Source: Palaemon carinicauda
Lineage: Eukaryota; Arthropoda; Malacostraca; Decapoda; Palaemonidae
Direction of reading: 5' to 3'
DNA: 64,000 nucleotides
NCBI RefSeq assembly: GCF_036898095.1
Contig: NC_090757.1
Span: 63,023,589 to 63,087,588, forward strand
Shown here: in pieces, positions 42,834-55,107 of the stretch
Layout: every line of letters starts with the position of its first letter
Numbering within the stretch: position 1 is the stretch's first letter
Notes under the pieces: model-generated
What the model was told of the DNA's origin: nothing
Database searches by the model: none
Seen by the model: only the letters and a program-made list of their open reading frames with translations
Translations under genes and position numbers: made by a program

Positions 42834-43071
42834 AAGCACTGTTAATAACAGACCAAACAGAGGAACACCACACGATACACACAAGAACAGAGAACAGAGC
42901 ACTCGACCCTCAATGGCGTCCCTCTTACGTGCTGCCATCTACCGGCGTAAACAATATCTACATCGTATGTTGGAGCATTACTTCGGGTGTCGAGACAGAA
43001 ATTTGGTCGAATTTTACTTCGTATGTTGGAAAATTCGTATGTTAGGACAATCGTATGTAGAGGTTGCACTG
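42834..43071 (-). mobile_element. Tigger-like element, right-end segment with terminal inverted repeat
   Basis: Between A2 and TA at 43072-43073. On the minus strand it begins CAGTGCAACCTCTACATACG and contains repeated CATACGA words. It would be the 5' untranslated part of the transposase gene that continues at 34800. Confidence 0.75.
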
Positions 43072-43073
43072 TA

Positions 43074-45308
43074 TTTGACTATGGTGATATTCCCAGAGAA
43101 TTTTACCTTAAGGTATCCAGTATTCTAACTCCTGGAGCGAATATCCCTAAATAAATCTTAATGGGTTATCATGTAATATCAGAGGACGTATTCTTGACAC
43201 GCCACATAGCTATCTTCACCCCGAACAGCATTATCGCTTTGAAGGGTCAAAGTGGCAAGAAAACAAAAAACGAGAATGAAAGGAGAACCGTATAAGGTAC
43301 CTCTCCTATCTCGCTTCGAGTGTGTACATGACGTCACCGACGGCGCCATCTCTATTCCTTATCGCGTAGCTCTACTACTCGGTGTTTCCCTTGTGATTCT
43401 CTCGTATTCTTGGATTTATTTCAACATTATGATGCTTTCTCCAGCCTTTTCTGCCTCTGGAAAGTTGAGTATTATCTTTACTGTGTATAAAAGTAAGCTC
43501 TTGTCGTTTTGAATTAAATCGAAAGTGATATTAACGTAAACAAGAGCTGTTGCCTACCGGAGGCGTCCTGGACGCTGTCGCTTGCTATGCATGAGTCATT
43601 TAGTTAGCCAGAGCGACGTTCCCGGTCATTATGCTTTAATAAATCTAGCTATTTAGCTTTCCTAATGGGAATTCTTTATATGATGCCATTAGTAAATTCA
43701 GTTTCGGCGATTTAGGTAACCGATCCTGGCCTATGCTAGGCTTCGTAGCCTAGGCGTTTGGCTCTAGTACTTTCATGCATGATATACAGATTTCCGAGTG
43801 TTATAAATTCATTGAAGCTATAGGCATATCTATACACGTAAGATATTGTTGAATATTCATCTTCCAAGATTGTATACGAGAGAGTTTCGGTGATTTAGGT
43901 AATCGATTCTCGCCGCGCCAAGACTAGAAGACTTTGGGGCTTTAGTATACTTTCGCACACATCCCTGGTTGTTCTTTTCTCCTATGGAGACTAAGTTCAA
44001 TCCATTTTTCCCTCTGAGTTAAGCCTTAGGCTTAATCCTAGTGGTTTTAACTGAATAGTATTCAGGTATACTGTAATTATACTAGGGTGTTTCTGTCCTG
44101 ATCCTGTAACCAGAGTGACTGGTTTTGGGTTTGGGCAGAACATCAGAGTAATTAGTCTGGGGTCTGTATCTTTCTGGCATAGAGAATGAGATTCCTTTGC
44201 TAGGTTAGGTGCAGACACAGGAGGCTTAGCCTCCCTAGACGACATCCGAAGGTTTCTGTACGAGATGATTCCTTCTTCTAGTGGTCTAGCAGACTAGTCC
44301 AGTGTTGTTATTCTCAGGCTGGAGAATGAGATTCTCCATTGCCTAGTGAAATAACAACATCAAACTTTGTTATGGTATTGAGGAAGGTGGCAAGTATTGC
44401 CGACCTCCCTCCTTAATAGATAAACCTTAGGCTAGGATGAGCTTTCTTAGCCATTGGGGTAAATCTCATACTAGAACAAAGTTTGCAGGACCCTTATCCC
44501 CCTTCCCCCTCTGTCCTTAGTAATGGCCTAGCAATTACAACTCTTGGCCATCGTTCTACATCTGTACCTAGTGTAGGTTAGGATGGGGGACTGGCCCAGT
44601 CCTCTGCCGGCCGGCAAAAACGTGCCGGCTGGCAGAGGCCTAACTTCTGTAGAGTGATCCCCAGACCTCCCTTGGTCTACCATCCATTTCTGTCGGTAGA
44701 GCCCGGCAGGCTATGGATAGAACGAAGCCTGAATGTTACATTCTACCCTTCCATATGTTCACTCTTTCTGGATGGAAGGCTGTAAGGCAGTGCCGCCTTA
44801 TAGCCTTACTTCCACACTGTTTCGCTTGTTAGTATATTGTACCCCTAGCCCGGCTGCCGGCTTAGAGGTCGGCAGCCTGGCGGGTGGAAGTTCTCTGGTT
44901 CTTAATTACTGCCGGCCAGCACAGGTATCACCTACCATTGCTGGCCGGCAACGGAAGCACACCATAAGACCTGCCGGCCACTACGATTAGCGGCCAGCAG
45001 CCAGGTGCTGTTGTTTTTTGGTTCCCTGCCGGCCGCCACACACACACAGAAACCAGCGATCTGCCGCCAAATAGTTTAAAGGTAACATACCTTCGAACTA
45101 TACTCGGGTACGTGCCGGCCGGCATGACAATATATAATATACAGTAGTCAGTATTTTTACAGTATAGTATATACTGCATTGAGAAAACTACAGTATAGAG
45201 TATATTGTAACACTAAAGTTTTTCCAACATACTTGGTGTTATCTTGTACAGCCTTTTGTTGAGACCGTACAGTATAAAGAAAGTGAGCTCTTTCTTTATT
45301 AATTATTA
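43074..45308. other. Non-coding repeat DNA upstream of family C; hairpin near 44620
   Basis: No coding frame is supported. The stretch has recurring words GTTTCGGTGATTTAGGTAAT / GTTTCGGCGATTTAGGTAAC (about 43702 and 43884) and many GCCGGC blocks between 44600 and 45120. The clearest is an inverted repeat at 44602-44637 whose arms are CTCTGCCGGCCGGCA and its near-perfect reverse complement. By position it may be the leader/terminal region of the family C DIRS element, but no second copy of its ends is in the window. Confidence 0.45.
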
Positions 45309-46040
<732 letters not shown>

Positions 46041-46317
46041 TATTCCGTACAGTATATCAAAACTTTATACCATGGTGTGAGCTACACCTAAATTTCCTTT
46101 TTGCAAAATATGATGAAGGTTATTCTGGAATGAGAATTAACCTTAGTTTTAATATCTTGGGAGGTTACAGTAATTGGCTGGGCAGGAAATACAAGTATAT
46201 GTCTTTCCTTCTTTCCTTTCTAGCTTGACTGTTATAAACTATATACTGTATATTAATACTAAGTTTTATCCAGTGATATGTCTTCACTTGATACTCATGG
46301 ATTTTTTTCTTTTTACA
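46041..46317 (+). other. AT-rich lead-in to family C gag with splice-acceptor-like end
   Basis: No gene. It ends in GGATTTTTTTCTTTTTACAG at 46300-46319, a textbook polypyrimidine tract plus AG, directly before the open frame of gag. Whether the element really has an intron cannot be decided without the upstream exon. Confidence 0.4.
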
Positions 46318-48274
46318 GGAGGACCATCCGAAGTGCAGGAGCATGTTTTGCAACGTTTGCAGCAAAAACTTCTGTGGACATGAGTTGTGCAGGAGGCACG
46401 CAGCATGCGCAGTCTCCAAAGGTCATCTCCGTTATTGGGACCCTCAGGTATGTACTGTTTGTTCTAACCTGATTACCAAGGCATTTGACACCCCTAAGTC
46501 GGCGGAGTCAAGGGATGCAGCTAGGGAAAAGTTGCGAACCTGGGTGAGGGGTTTTCAGGAGAATACTTCAGGCCCCTACCTTCCAAGCGAGAAGATGAGG
46601 GCCTACCTTTTTTCTACGGCATCTGCGGATGCAGTGATTCCTCAGCCTCATGCGGAGATCCCGACAGTTCAGATTCCGGTAGATTCTGAAGTCTCGGACG
46701 CCCTACAAGACATCCAACTGGACGATAGGATGTCTGAAGTATCCGAGTACACTGAAAAGGACCTTCTGGCAGAAGGCCAGGAATAGGAGCTGACCCAGGC
46801 TCCTGATACTGAAGAGGAAGAAATCGACGAGGTGTCGGTTACATCGGTTCCGGCCCCAGAACCTGTTCCCTCAACATCGTCTGCTATCCCAGATGAACTG
46901 GGAAGGACTCTTTCTTCTATTGTTGAGATGATTCAACAGATGCAGAAGAAGAATGATGAAAAGGAAGCTGCAATGAAGTTGGAGATGCGTAGACTCGCAG
47001 CATCATGTAGGCCCCAGAAGAAGCTCAACGTGAAGGATCTTCCTTTGTGCTCGGATGCCAATCCTTGGAGGTATGCCGAACACATGCCAATGACAACTTG
47101 GAAGATTGTCATATCAGAGAAGTTGGGCTCAATTCCCTTTGAAGTGGAATTCTGGCCAAACAAGGAGTCTTACCCGGACTGCTATATCCATCTTAGGAAG
47201 GAGCCAGCCTCAAAGGAGGAGACGGAGCCGAAGGAGGTCATAGTCTTTGACCATAGTAAGGCACAGGCTTTACTAACGAGCTCAATGAAAGAGAGGGGCT
47301 TCACAAATTCAAAGGTACCAGCTTTGAGTAAGAAGCATCCCTCCTATGTGGCTTCTCCAACCAGAGCCTTTCCCTTTATGGAAAAGGGATATAAGGCAGC
47401 CTTGAAGGTGGTTGAGGCAGGGAAACCATGTCCCTCTTTGGAGGAGTGCAAGCCGTTGTCCCTGACCTTACCTTTGGACCAGAAAGACTGGAAGGACGTT
47501 CACCTTACCTTCTCAGTCGGGAAGTTGGAAGCCGATATTGCCGGACATCAGTTCAGTGAGGACCTTCCAAAGCTGTCAGAATTTCTCTTGCGTAGGGAGC
47601 AAGAGACAAAGGAGAGACTTACGGCATCGATGTCCTTACAGAAGACTCTGGAAACGATGGCAAGCAACCCCAAGAACAAGACATGTTCATGGTAGTGGCC
47701 AAAACCCACCTGGCCACGGTAACAAAGGATCTCTACAGTTCCATTAAAGCTAGGAGAGCTTGTAGGGAGTTCGTGTTCGCCTCGGCTGCAGTGAGGCACG
47801 AACCTAGGAAACTGATTTCCTCTTGTATCTGGGGTAAGGACCTCTTCCCTAATGAAGTGGTCAAAGAGGTACTTGACAAGGCTGCCACGGAGAATAGGAA
47901 CCTTCTCCAAAAGTGGGGCCTAACTCTTAAGAGAAAGTCTTCCCCGGATGAGGGTCCCCAACCTAAGAGGAAGACAAAGAAGCCTAAGCTATCCTCTCGG
48001 CCAGCTAAGCCTTATAGACAGCAACAACAGCAACTTCCGGCGACCGCGGTGCCTCAGATGGTGGCACAACCTCCAACGACGTACCAGCTGGTACCTCAAG
48101 TGGTGGCAACAGTCGCCTGTGTTCAACCCAGCGTTCGAAAGGCAGACAACGACCTTTCGTCCAAAAGCTAGAGGAGCAGCCAGAGGTTCCTCTAGACGCC
48201 CTTCAAGGGGAAGGGGATTCAGGGGAGGACGCGGTCAAGGAGGCAAGGCCTCAGGTCCACAGCAACAGAAGTGA
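46318..48274 (+). pseudogene. gag of DIRS-like family C with Cys/His-rich N-terminus
   Basis: The N-terminal module (CNVCSKNFCGHELCRRHAAC, then WDPQVCTVC) looks zinc-binding. Next come an acidic stretch, a coiled-coil-like QKKNDEKEAAMKLEMRRL segment and a ~220-residue globular part (WRYAEHMPMTTWKIVISEKL onward). A Gln-rich linker and an Arg/Gly tail (RGRGFRGGRGQGGK) end it. Breaks: an in-frame TAG at 46784-46786, a frameshift near 47680 and another near 48135. The plan matches DIRS Gag in the other families, but sequence similarity is weak. The first codon is unclear because the open frame starts at the acceptor-like site. Confidence 0.75.
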
Positions 48275-48284
48275 GATGCTTCCG

Positions 48285-49103
48285 GTAGGAGGGAGATTAC
48301 ATCTATTTCAGGATCGTTGGACCTTCGATCCTTGGCCCACAGCCTAATCAAGAATGGACTGGGTTGGAGCTGGAACAGTACTCCACCTCCGTTCCCACAG
48401 TTCTTCCAACACTCTACCCCCGTCCTGGAAGAATATGCTCGAGAACTCTTGGAGAAAAGAGTAATCCGAAAAGTAAAGTCCATCAAGTTCCAAGGAAGGC
48501 TGTTTTGTATTCCAAAGAAGGACTCAGAAAAACTCAGAGTCATTCTGGACTTGTCGCCACTCAACAAGTTCATAGTGAACTACAAGTTCAGGATGCTGAC
48601 ACTTCAACACATAAGGACCCTACTGCCCAAACGGGCATACACCGTCTCTATAGACTTGTTAGACGCTTATTGGCACGTTCCAATCAATTGTCACCTCTCC
48701 TCCTACCTAGGGTTCAAGCTACAATGAAGACTTTATGCCTTCAGAGCCATGCCATTCGGGCTAAATATAGCCCCAAGGATTTTCACGAAGCTTGTGAACG
48801 CAGCCGTCTATCAATTACGTCTAAAGGGGATCCAAGTAGTGGCCTACCTGGACGATTGGCTGGTGTGGGCAACATCCAGGACAGAATGCATGCAAGCCTC
48901 CAAGAAAGTGATTTAGTTCCTGGAACATCTAGGATTCAAGATCAACATCAAAAAGTCTCGACTATCTCCAGCTCAAAAGTTTCAGTGGTTGGGAATCCAC
49001 TGGGATTTAGTCACACACCAGCTTTCCATCCCTGTGAAGAAAAGGAAAGAAATAACAGGATCTGTCAAGAGACTACAGTACTTCATTCTCCACTAGATGC
49101 TCT
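48285..49103 (+). pseudogene. Pol start of DIRS-like family C, truncated reverse transcriptase
   Basis: The frame of 48317 shows FQGRLFCIPKK, RVILDLSPLNKF, TVSIDLLDAYWHVPI, then a TGA at 48725-48727 and, in the same frame, AFRAMPFGLNIAPRIFTKLV, an intact YLDD (48845-48856) and FKINIKKSRLSPAQKFQWLG. A TAG lies near 48914 and homology ends at about 49100, before the thumb and RNase H. The motifs fit DIRS-superfamily reverse transcriptases better than Ty3 ones. No recombinase is present, so the superfamily is inferred from Gag/Pol only. Confidence 0.8.
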
Positions 49104-50671
49104 CTATTGAAGTGAAGTCAAATTCGGTGAAATCCCATTATTTTCTACAGGAAAACATATATTTTTGTTCAAAATGATTTACCTAAATCTAATGGTTCTT
49201 GCTTCGCCAAATCTAATGGTTCTTGCCTCACCATGCGCTCACTTCGCTTACGTAAAAATAAATTGATCAAGCTCCATATGTACTGACAAGCGATAATGAT
49301 GAGCTATGCACGCTAACATCAATATAACTTTAATAATAATGAACTGCATTCACTGTTCAGATATTAATGTTAAAGTAAAAATAATGACTTACTTTATGAT
49401 AGGGACGTCGAAGGGTGGGGATCATCGGGGTAATTTTCAGGAACTTCCCTGCGGCTTCTAGGAACAGATAATTCTAACCATTACCTGTTTCTATAGGAAG
49501 TTCCATAATTGTACACATAAAAAGTAGAACACGGACAAAGGCTTAACACGGAAAAAGGCTTGGGAAGGACTGCTGCGAGCACTTGAAGCGATAAGAAAAG
49601 GGGGTGGGGAAATATTAATACCCCTATGGAAACTTTCTATACGTATGGGTACTTGATTGGTTAACGGAAACAGCATGGATTCTATAAAGCCAATTTGAAT
49701 GAACTTGCATGGGAAACTTGTTCACAGCAAGTATTTAAGTGAAAACTGTGTGGGATAAGGTAATAACAACAGGTAAGACGAAAAAATAGTAAGATAAAAT
49801 GAAGGGAATAATAAACCTTATTTTACGGTAAGAAATTGAAATATTGTAATAAGGAAGAAAACGTTTGAATAGAGTATGGAAACAAAGAGAAATATACAGG
49901 TGGGCATTGTATTAATGAATACATAACAACGATATTAAGGGGGTCAAGTCTCGTAGTACACTTGAATAACTAGGGTAAAAATAATATGTCCAAGTGGGTA
50001 TTGCATAAAAGAATGGGTACATACGGTATAAGAAGGGTCAGATCAAGTAGAATCCTTGAATGTCGCGGGTAAAAATACTTAAATATCACGGGGAAAAATG
50101 AGGAGGGTTTATAAGAAAACGAGTAATCTTGTCGGTCAAAATTAAGGGGGCGGGGTTTATATGCAGAAGGGCAGGGTTTATGCACAGAAATTCTAAAATT
50201 GGCATGTAATTACGAATGAACGGGAGCAAGTACAACCGATTTGTAGAATGTCAACAAACAAATGAAAAATATACCAGTAGTAAAGGATATAGATAATTTG
50301 TGCAGTTTTCCATGGATTTATAATACGTCCAAGAAAATGGTAAATTTTTAGTTTCAGCCAAATTTGGAAAAATGCAATAAAAATATATTTGTTGCATCAG
50401 AAATAGTGTGGTTTCAATGAATTTAACGTTTATTTTGACTGCAAACCAACCGATTTAGAGATTTACTATGTATACCCTAGTTCATCCCACCAATTATGGG
50501 GGACACCCTTTGGGAACCGGGGTTTTGGGTGGGGGAAGGGGGGGGAGGGTGTTGGGGCATTGAATGATATTTGCAATAAATGAATAATTAATGTTCCAGC
50601 ACCCCTCCCCCATACCCCTAACTAGGCCTACCGGGGGGAGGGGGGTAGGGCCCCCCAGCGACCCTCCCTTA
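49104..50671. other. Non-coding DNA, no gene seen
   Basis: AT-rich sequence with a short direct repeat (AAATCTAATGGTTCTTGC twice at about 49184 and 49209). It then turns G-rich near 50500 (GGGGGAAGGGGGGGGAGGG). No frame has a recognisable domain. Confidence 0.5.
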
Positions 50672-51232
50672 AAGCCACAGTAATTTTCAGGGCACCACAG
50701 AACCTAACAAACCCACCTAACCTAACCTAGGGGCCCTGTACCCCTACCGGGGGGGGCTTCGCCCCCCCTCGACCCCCCCTTATGGCCAAAGTAATTTTCA
50801 AGGCACCACAGAACCTAACAAACCCACCTAACCTAACCTAGGGGCCCTGTACCCCTACCGGGGGGGGCTTCGCCCCCCCTGCGACCCCCCCTTAAGGCCA
50901 CAGTAATTTTCAGGGCACCACAGAACCTAACAAACCCACCTAACCTAACCTAGGGGCCCTGTACCCCTACCGGGGGGGGGCTTCGCCCCCCCTGCGACCC
51001 CCCCCTTATGGCCACAGTAATTTTCAAGGCACCACAGAACCTAACAAACCCACCTAACCTAACCTAGGGGCCCTGTACCCCTACCGGGGGGGGCTTCGCC
51101 CCCCCTGCGACCCCCCCTTAAGGCCACAGTAATTTTCAGGGCACCACAGAACCTAACAAACCCACCTAACCTAACCTAGGGGCCCTGTACCCCTACCGGG
51201 GGGGGCTTCGCCCCCCCTGCGACCCCCCCTTT
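50672..51232. repeat. Tandem repeat, about 112 bp x 5, with G/C hairpin and CCTAACCTAACC
   Basis: The GCCACAGTAATTTTCAGGGC anchor recurs at about 50674, 50785, 50897, 51011 and 51123. Each unit carries CACCTAACCTAACCTAGG and a near-perfect hairpin GGGGGGGCTTCGCCCCCCC. Units differ at few positions (CGACC/GCGACC, ATGG/AAGG, length of the G run), so amplification is recent. No coding meaning is assigned. Confidence 0.92.
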
Positions 51233-51281
51233 AACCAGGGGTAAATTTGAATATATATATTTTGTTAAATCACTTCTTACC

Positions 51282-51518
51282 TTAAACGGAAGATGACGAT
51301 GAAGATGTGGAAGGTTGTGGTTGACCCTCTTCTGAATCATCAAGTACTGGAATACGTTCAGATTTGGTACAATACCACACATGTCTATCCTCACGAAAAT
51401 GTAAAGGCGAATCACATTTACCACACTGGACACTTAAAGGTAATACGGAATGCTCCCTTAGAAAACGATTCACTACTTCAGGAGTTCCATTATAATTCCC
51501 ATGAAATCTGCCGATCAC
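51282..51518 (-). CDS. Possible zinc-ribbon protein fragment, unknown
   Basis: A 78-residue frame: FLREHSVLPLSVQCGKCDSP with a C-x2-C pair, then WYC 14 residues later, and an acidic, Ser-rich C-terminus. The layout (short helix, C-x2-C, W-x-C) resembles the N-terminal ribbon of IS1595/Merlin-type transposases. The match is by pattern only, the second cysteine pair is incomplete, and no catalytic domain follows. It could equally be a chance frame. Confidence 0.3.
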   Translation of the reverse strand: MIGRFHGNYNGTPEVVNRFLREHSVLPLSVQCGKCDSPLHFREDRHVWYCTKSERIPVLDDSEEGQPQPSTSSSSSSV

Positions 51519-52935
51519 ATCAAAATAGGAATAACGTCATATTTCACACAACCGTACCGGAGGATCCATGACAGTCAAGTGATGTGTGATGAAAATATAG
51601 AAACCGGAACTTTTGAAAACCGAAAACAAACGACAATCACGGGTTTCTCCCATAATGAAATAGGGAAAAAAACAAAATACTATCGTTTACAATGTTATAT
51701 TGCACGAAAAACAGATCCTTGAAACAAGACTGAGAGACCAATGAATCGTCCAATAATAACCCTTGAAAAGAACCCAGTAGTATTTAGATTGGAGGAGCGA
51801 CATTAGTGGGAGGAGCAAATGCGCATTCAAGCAAATATTGTCACATTGCGCAATGGGGAGGAGCCAAGTAAGATGAAAACAGATATACAAACGAACAAGA
51901 GCTACCTTGCGTGCCCATGGAAAGATATACACTAAACTTAGAAAAAGTCAAGACCTTCAATTCCTGAAATATTTTTTTTCTCTGTAAGTATGCATTAGCG
52001 ACAATAATGTATTGAGAAGAAGTGTTTTGTTATCACGTGCTTTACTAGGAAAATATATTAATTTAATACATTTCCCAATTTGGTTGAATCCAAAACTTTA
52101 CCAAGAAAATAATTTAGAGAAGAAAAGGTTTATCTTACCATTATATACCATTTTCCCAGTATGTTTTCCCCACCCCAAGAACCCCTGGTTCCCACTAGGG
52201 GTCCCCCATTATCAGCAGATATGGATATATACAGTATATATTTCATCAAGTATTTATTTGCGGTAAAAAATTGCCATTTTCCAGGGAAACGGGCATTTTT
52301 CAAAAGGAAAAAATCATTTATAGTAAGAAAATTTCCCCGTCCGTAACAATAATAAAACCACCTAGCATAGCCTAGAGTATAGCTGACCAAAGTACAGATG
52401 GTGATATCCCTTGCTAAACCATTATAGTCTACTAGTAATCCGTTTGCATATTTAAAAAAAAAGGATGGGTATCTTAAAAAAAGAGAGGTAGCTCAAAACC
52501 TCTGACTATTATCTAAACATGGAATGGGTGTAACGAAAATCACCCATCCATATTTCCCCACAAACAACACATAAGTCTATTGAATTTACATACCTGCATT
52601 CCTTTTTTGTGGTGGAATCCCACAACTATGACATGCAGAGCTATTGGATCTTTCTCTGATTCATCCATTTTTCTCGATCAATTCCCTTACAGACGGGAGA
52701 AAATTGACGTTTACGCAGTATTGGAAGTCATAGCAGGCTTCTGTCACTACTAATGTTTACATCAGCAAATTTGGGCGCTTAGTTTCTGAAGGGAAGCCTA
52801 CAATGTCGCAGCAGACGACGTTCACTCTCCTAGGGAAAACTTAAATTATTGTTCTTTGAATGAAAGTATGGTGATTACTATTGCATATATATAAATATAT
52901 ATAAATTTTTCTTGAAATATATTAGTTTTCCTTGT
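51519..52935. other. Non-coding AT-rich DNA, no gene seen
   Basis: No domain-bearing frame. There is a weak inverted relationship around 52190-52330 (GGGTCCCCCATTATC; AAATTGCCATTTTCC) but no clear element ends. Confidence 0.45.
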
Positions 52936-53028
52936 TTTCTTTCCTCACTGGTCTACTTTCCCTGTTGGGGCCCCTGGGCTTATAGCATGTTTCTTTTCCA
53001 ACTAGGGTTGTAGCTTAGCAAGTAATAA

Positions 53029-53109
<81 letters not shown>
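52936..53109 (+). repeat. TAA-tail interspersed repeat, short copy, with TA tract
   Basis: Contains GTTGGGGCCCCTGGGCTTAT and AACTAGGGTTGTAGCTTAGC, the 3' end of a repeat found three more times nearby. It is followed by AATAATAATATT and then a TA microsatellite (about 53035-53107). Confidence 0.8.
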
Positions 53110-53111
<2 letters not shown>

Positions 53112-53340
53112 TATATATCAATTTACCTTAATTTGTTTTAACGTCTTAAGAGAAATTCTTCATTTCATCATTCTAGGACAAGAAAGTACCATTATATGTC
53201 TCGATTTTAAAAGAAACAGCTACGTACTACAGGACATACAAAGCTGTTTGTTAAATGCATTCTTAGGTATTTATAGCCTCAAACAATGTATTTCGTGTTG
53301 ATTGTGAATTATACATTATCGAAGTACTGTACTCAGAAAA

Positions 53341-53552
53341 CAAGAAAATCTTCCTAGTTGAAAGCCTTCATATCTTTCGAATGTCTAGTGGGAACTTGTT
53401 GTATCTTTGGGCCAGATATATGAACGCTCCAAAACCTACAGTAGACGACATACATCTTGGCTCAAATGGTTTAAAACCACCTGTAACTAATCACGTGTCT
53501 ACACGATTCGTTGGCTGTGCGATGTATAAGGGTGGAAGAGACGCTTTAGCTA
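53341..53552 (-). pseudogene. Non-LTR retrotransposon, C-terminal reverse transcriptase scrap
   Basis: On the minus strand it reads as a diverged copy of the segment at 57150-57320 (CAGCCAACGAATCGTGT... versus CAGCCAACAAATCGTGT...; CCAAAGATACAACAAGTTCC in the region before the stop). In family terms this is the tail after the thumb of a CR1/Jockey-like ORF2. Confidence 0.6.
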
Positions 53553-53883
53553 TGGCAAGCAGCTCTTCTAGAAGGACACTCCAAAATTAAACCATTGTTC
53601 TCTAGTCTTGGGTAGTGTCAGAGCCTCTGTACCATGTTCTTCCACTGTCTTAGGTTAGAGTTCTCTTGCTTGAGGGTACACTCGGGCCCAATATTCTATC
53701 TTATTTCTATTCCTCTTGTTTTGCTTAAGTTTTTATAGTTTATAGATGAGTTATTTATTTTAATGTTACTGTTCTTGAAATATTAAATTTTTCCTTGTTT
53801 CCTTTCCTTACTAGGCTGTTTTTCCTGTTGGAGCCCCTGGGCTTATAGCATCTTACTTTTCCAACTAGGGTTGTAGCTTAGCA

Positions 53884-53950
<67 letters not shown>
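53553..53950 (+). repeat. TAA-tail interspersed repeat, copy 2
   Basis: Runs from ATGGCAAGCAGCTCTTCTAG through TGTTGGAGCCCCTGGGCTTA to a (TAA)n tract at about 53886-53950. A simple 3' tail of this kind suggests a retroposed SINE or LINE 3' end. Confidence 0.8.
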
Positions 53951-54212
53951 TTTTGGACGTCCGGTTCTGATAACTATTTTGGCTTTAATATGCAGCCAGT
54001 AAAATTCTATTTTTTCGGGATGGGATATCTTTTATCGGTCTTGCTCCTCTGTTCATTATGTTATCTTTAATTTCTTAAGTTCACGTTGAGTAGAGTGTAG
54101 AAGGGGTTACAGTAGCCATTTATGGTCATAATACAATTAATCACGTTTCTTAATAGAATATTCATCCAGATACTTCTTTAGAAAAGAAATGTTTCTACCT
54201 TGTCTCCCAATG

Positions 54213-54214
<2 letters not shown>

Positions 54215-54274
<60 letters not shown>

Positions 54275-54900
54275 TTGCTCAGACACAACCCTAGTTGGAA
54301 AAGCAGATTGCTATAAGCCCAGGGGCTCCAACAAGGAAAATAGCCCAGTGAGGAAAGGAAACAAGAAAACATAAAATGTTTCATGAACAGTAATAACATT
54401 AGAATAAATATTTCCTATATAAACTGTAAAAACTTCAACAAAACAAGAAGAAGAGAAATGAGATAGAATAGTGTGCCCGAGTGTACTCTCAAGCAAGTGA
54501 ACTCTACCCCCAAGATAGTGGAAGACCATGGTACAGAGGTTATGGCACTACCCAAGACTAGAGAACAATGGTTTGATTTTGGAATGTCCTTCTCCTAGAA
54601 GAGCTGCTTGCCATAGCTAAAGAGTCTCTTCTACCCTTACCAAGAGAAAAGTAGCCACTGAACAATTACAATGCATTAATTAACCACTTGTGCGAAGAAG
54701 AATTGTTTGGTAATCTCAGTGCTGTTAGGTGTATGAGGACAGAGGATAATATGTAAAGAATAGGTCAGGCTATTCAGTGTATGTGTAGGCAAAGGGAAAG
54801 TGAACCGTAAGCAGAGAGAAGGATCCAATGTAGTACTGTCTGGCCTGTCAAAGGACCCCATAAATCTCTAGTGGTAGTATTTCAACGGGTAGCTGGTGCC
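54215..54900 (-). repeat. TAA-tail interspersed repeat, copy 3, longest
   Basis: The same repeat in reverse: TTATTA tract (54218-54273), then CAACCCTAGTTGGAAAAGC and AAGCCCAGGGGCTCCAAC. It extends further than the other copies to about 54900 (GGTAGCTGGTGCCCTGGCC), so it gives the best view of the 5' part. No long frame. Confidence 0.8.
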
Positions 54901-55025
54901 CTGGCCAACATACTACCTATAAATATTGTTGTTGAAACTGCTGAATATCATCTTTTATAACGGTTTTTTTTTTATAAAGAAGTACCTTTCAGTTTTAACA
55001 GACTCCACTTTCATTACGATTTTAC

Positions 55026-55104
<79 letters not shown>
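55026..55104. repeat. CT microsatellite
   Basis: About 78 bases of uninterrupted CT. Confidence 0.95.

Positions 55105-55107
<3 letters not shown>

Larger units (their letters stand above)
14304..43071 (-). mobile_element. Tigger-like (pogo/Tc1-mariner superfamily) DNA transposon, multiply interrupted host element
   Basis: The left end reads CAGTGGTACCTCTACATACG directly after TA. The right end, read on the minus strand, starts CAGTGCAACCTCTACATACG, also next to TA; these agree at 18 of 20 bases. The transposase N-terminus (34775-34440) lies on the minus strand and so belongs with the right end. I infer that the pieces 14304-14518, 22269-22300, 30325-30359, 33138-34800 and 42834-43071 are one element split by B2, B3, the Ty3 element and A2. 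The bridging pieces between inserts are very short, so this single-host reading is an inference; two separate Tigger copies are the alternative. Confidence 0.6.

Noticed and set aside
46165..46472. Host gene exon upstream of family C gag
   Set aside because: The acceptor-like site leads into a frame that continues as transposon Gag and then DIRS-like reverse transcriptase, so a host exon is not needed to explain it.
50672..51232. Interstitial telomere
   Set aside because: Only two to three CCTAA words per 112-bp unit, embedded in other sequence; not a run of the arthropod telomere repeat.
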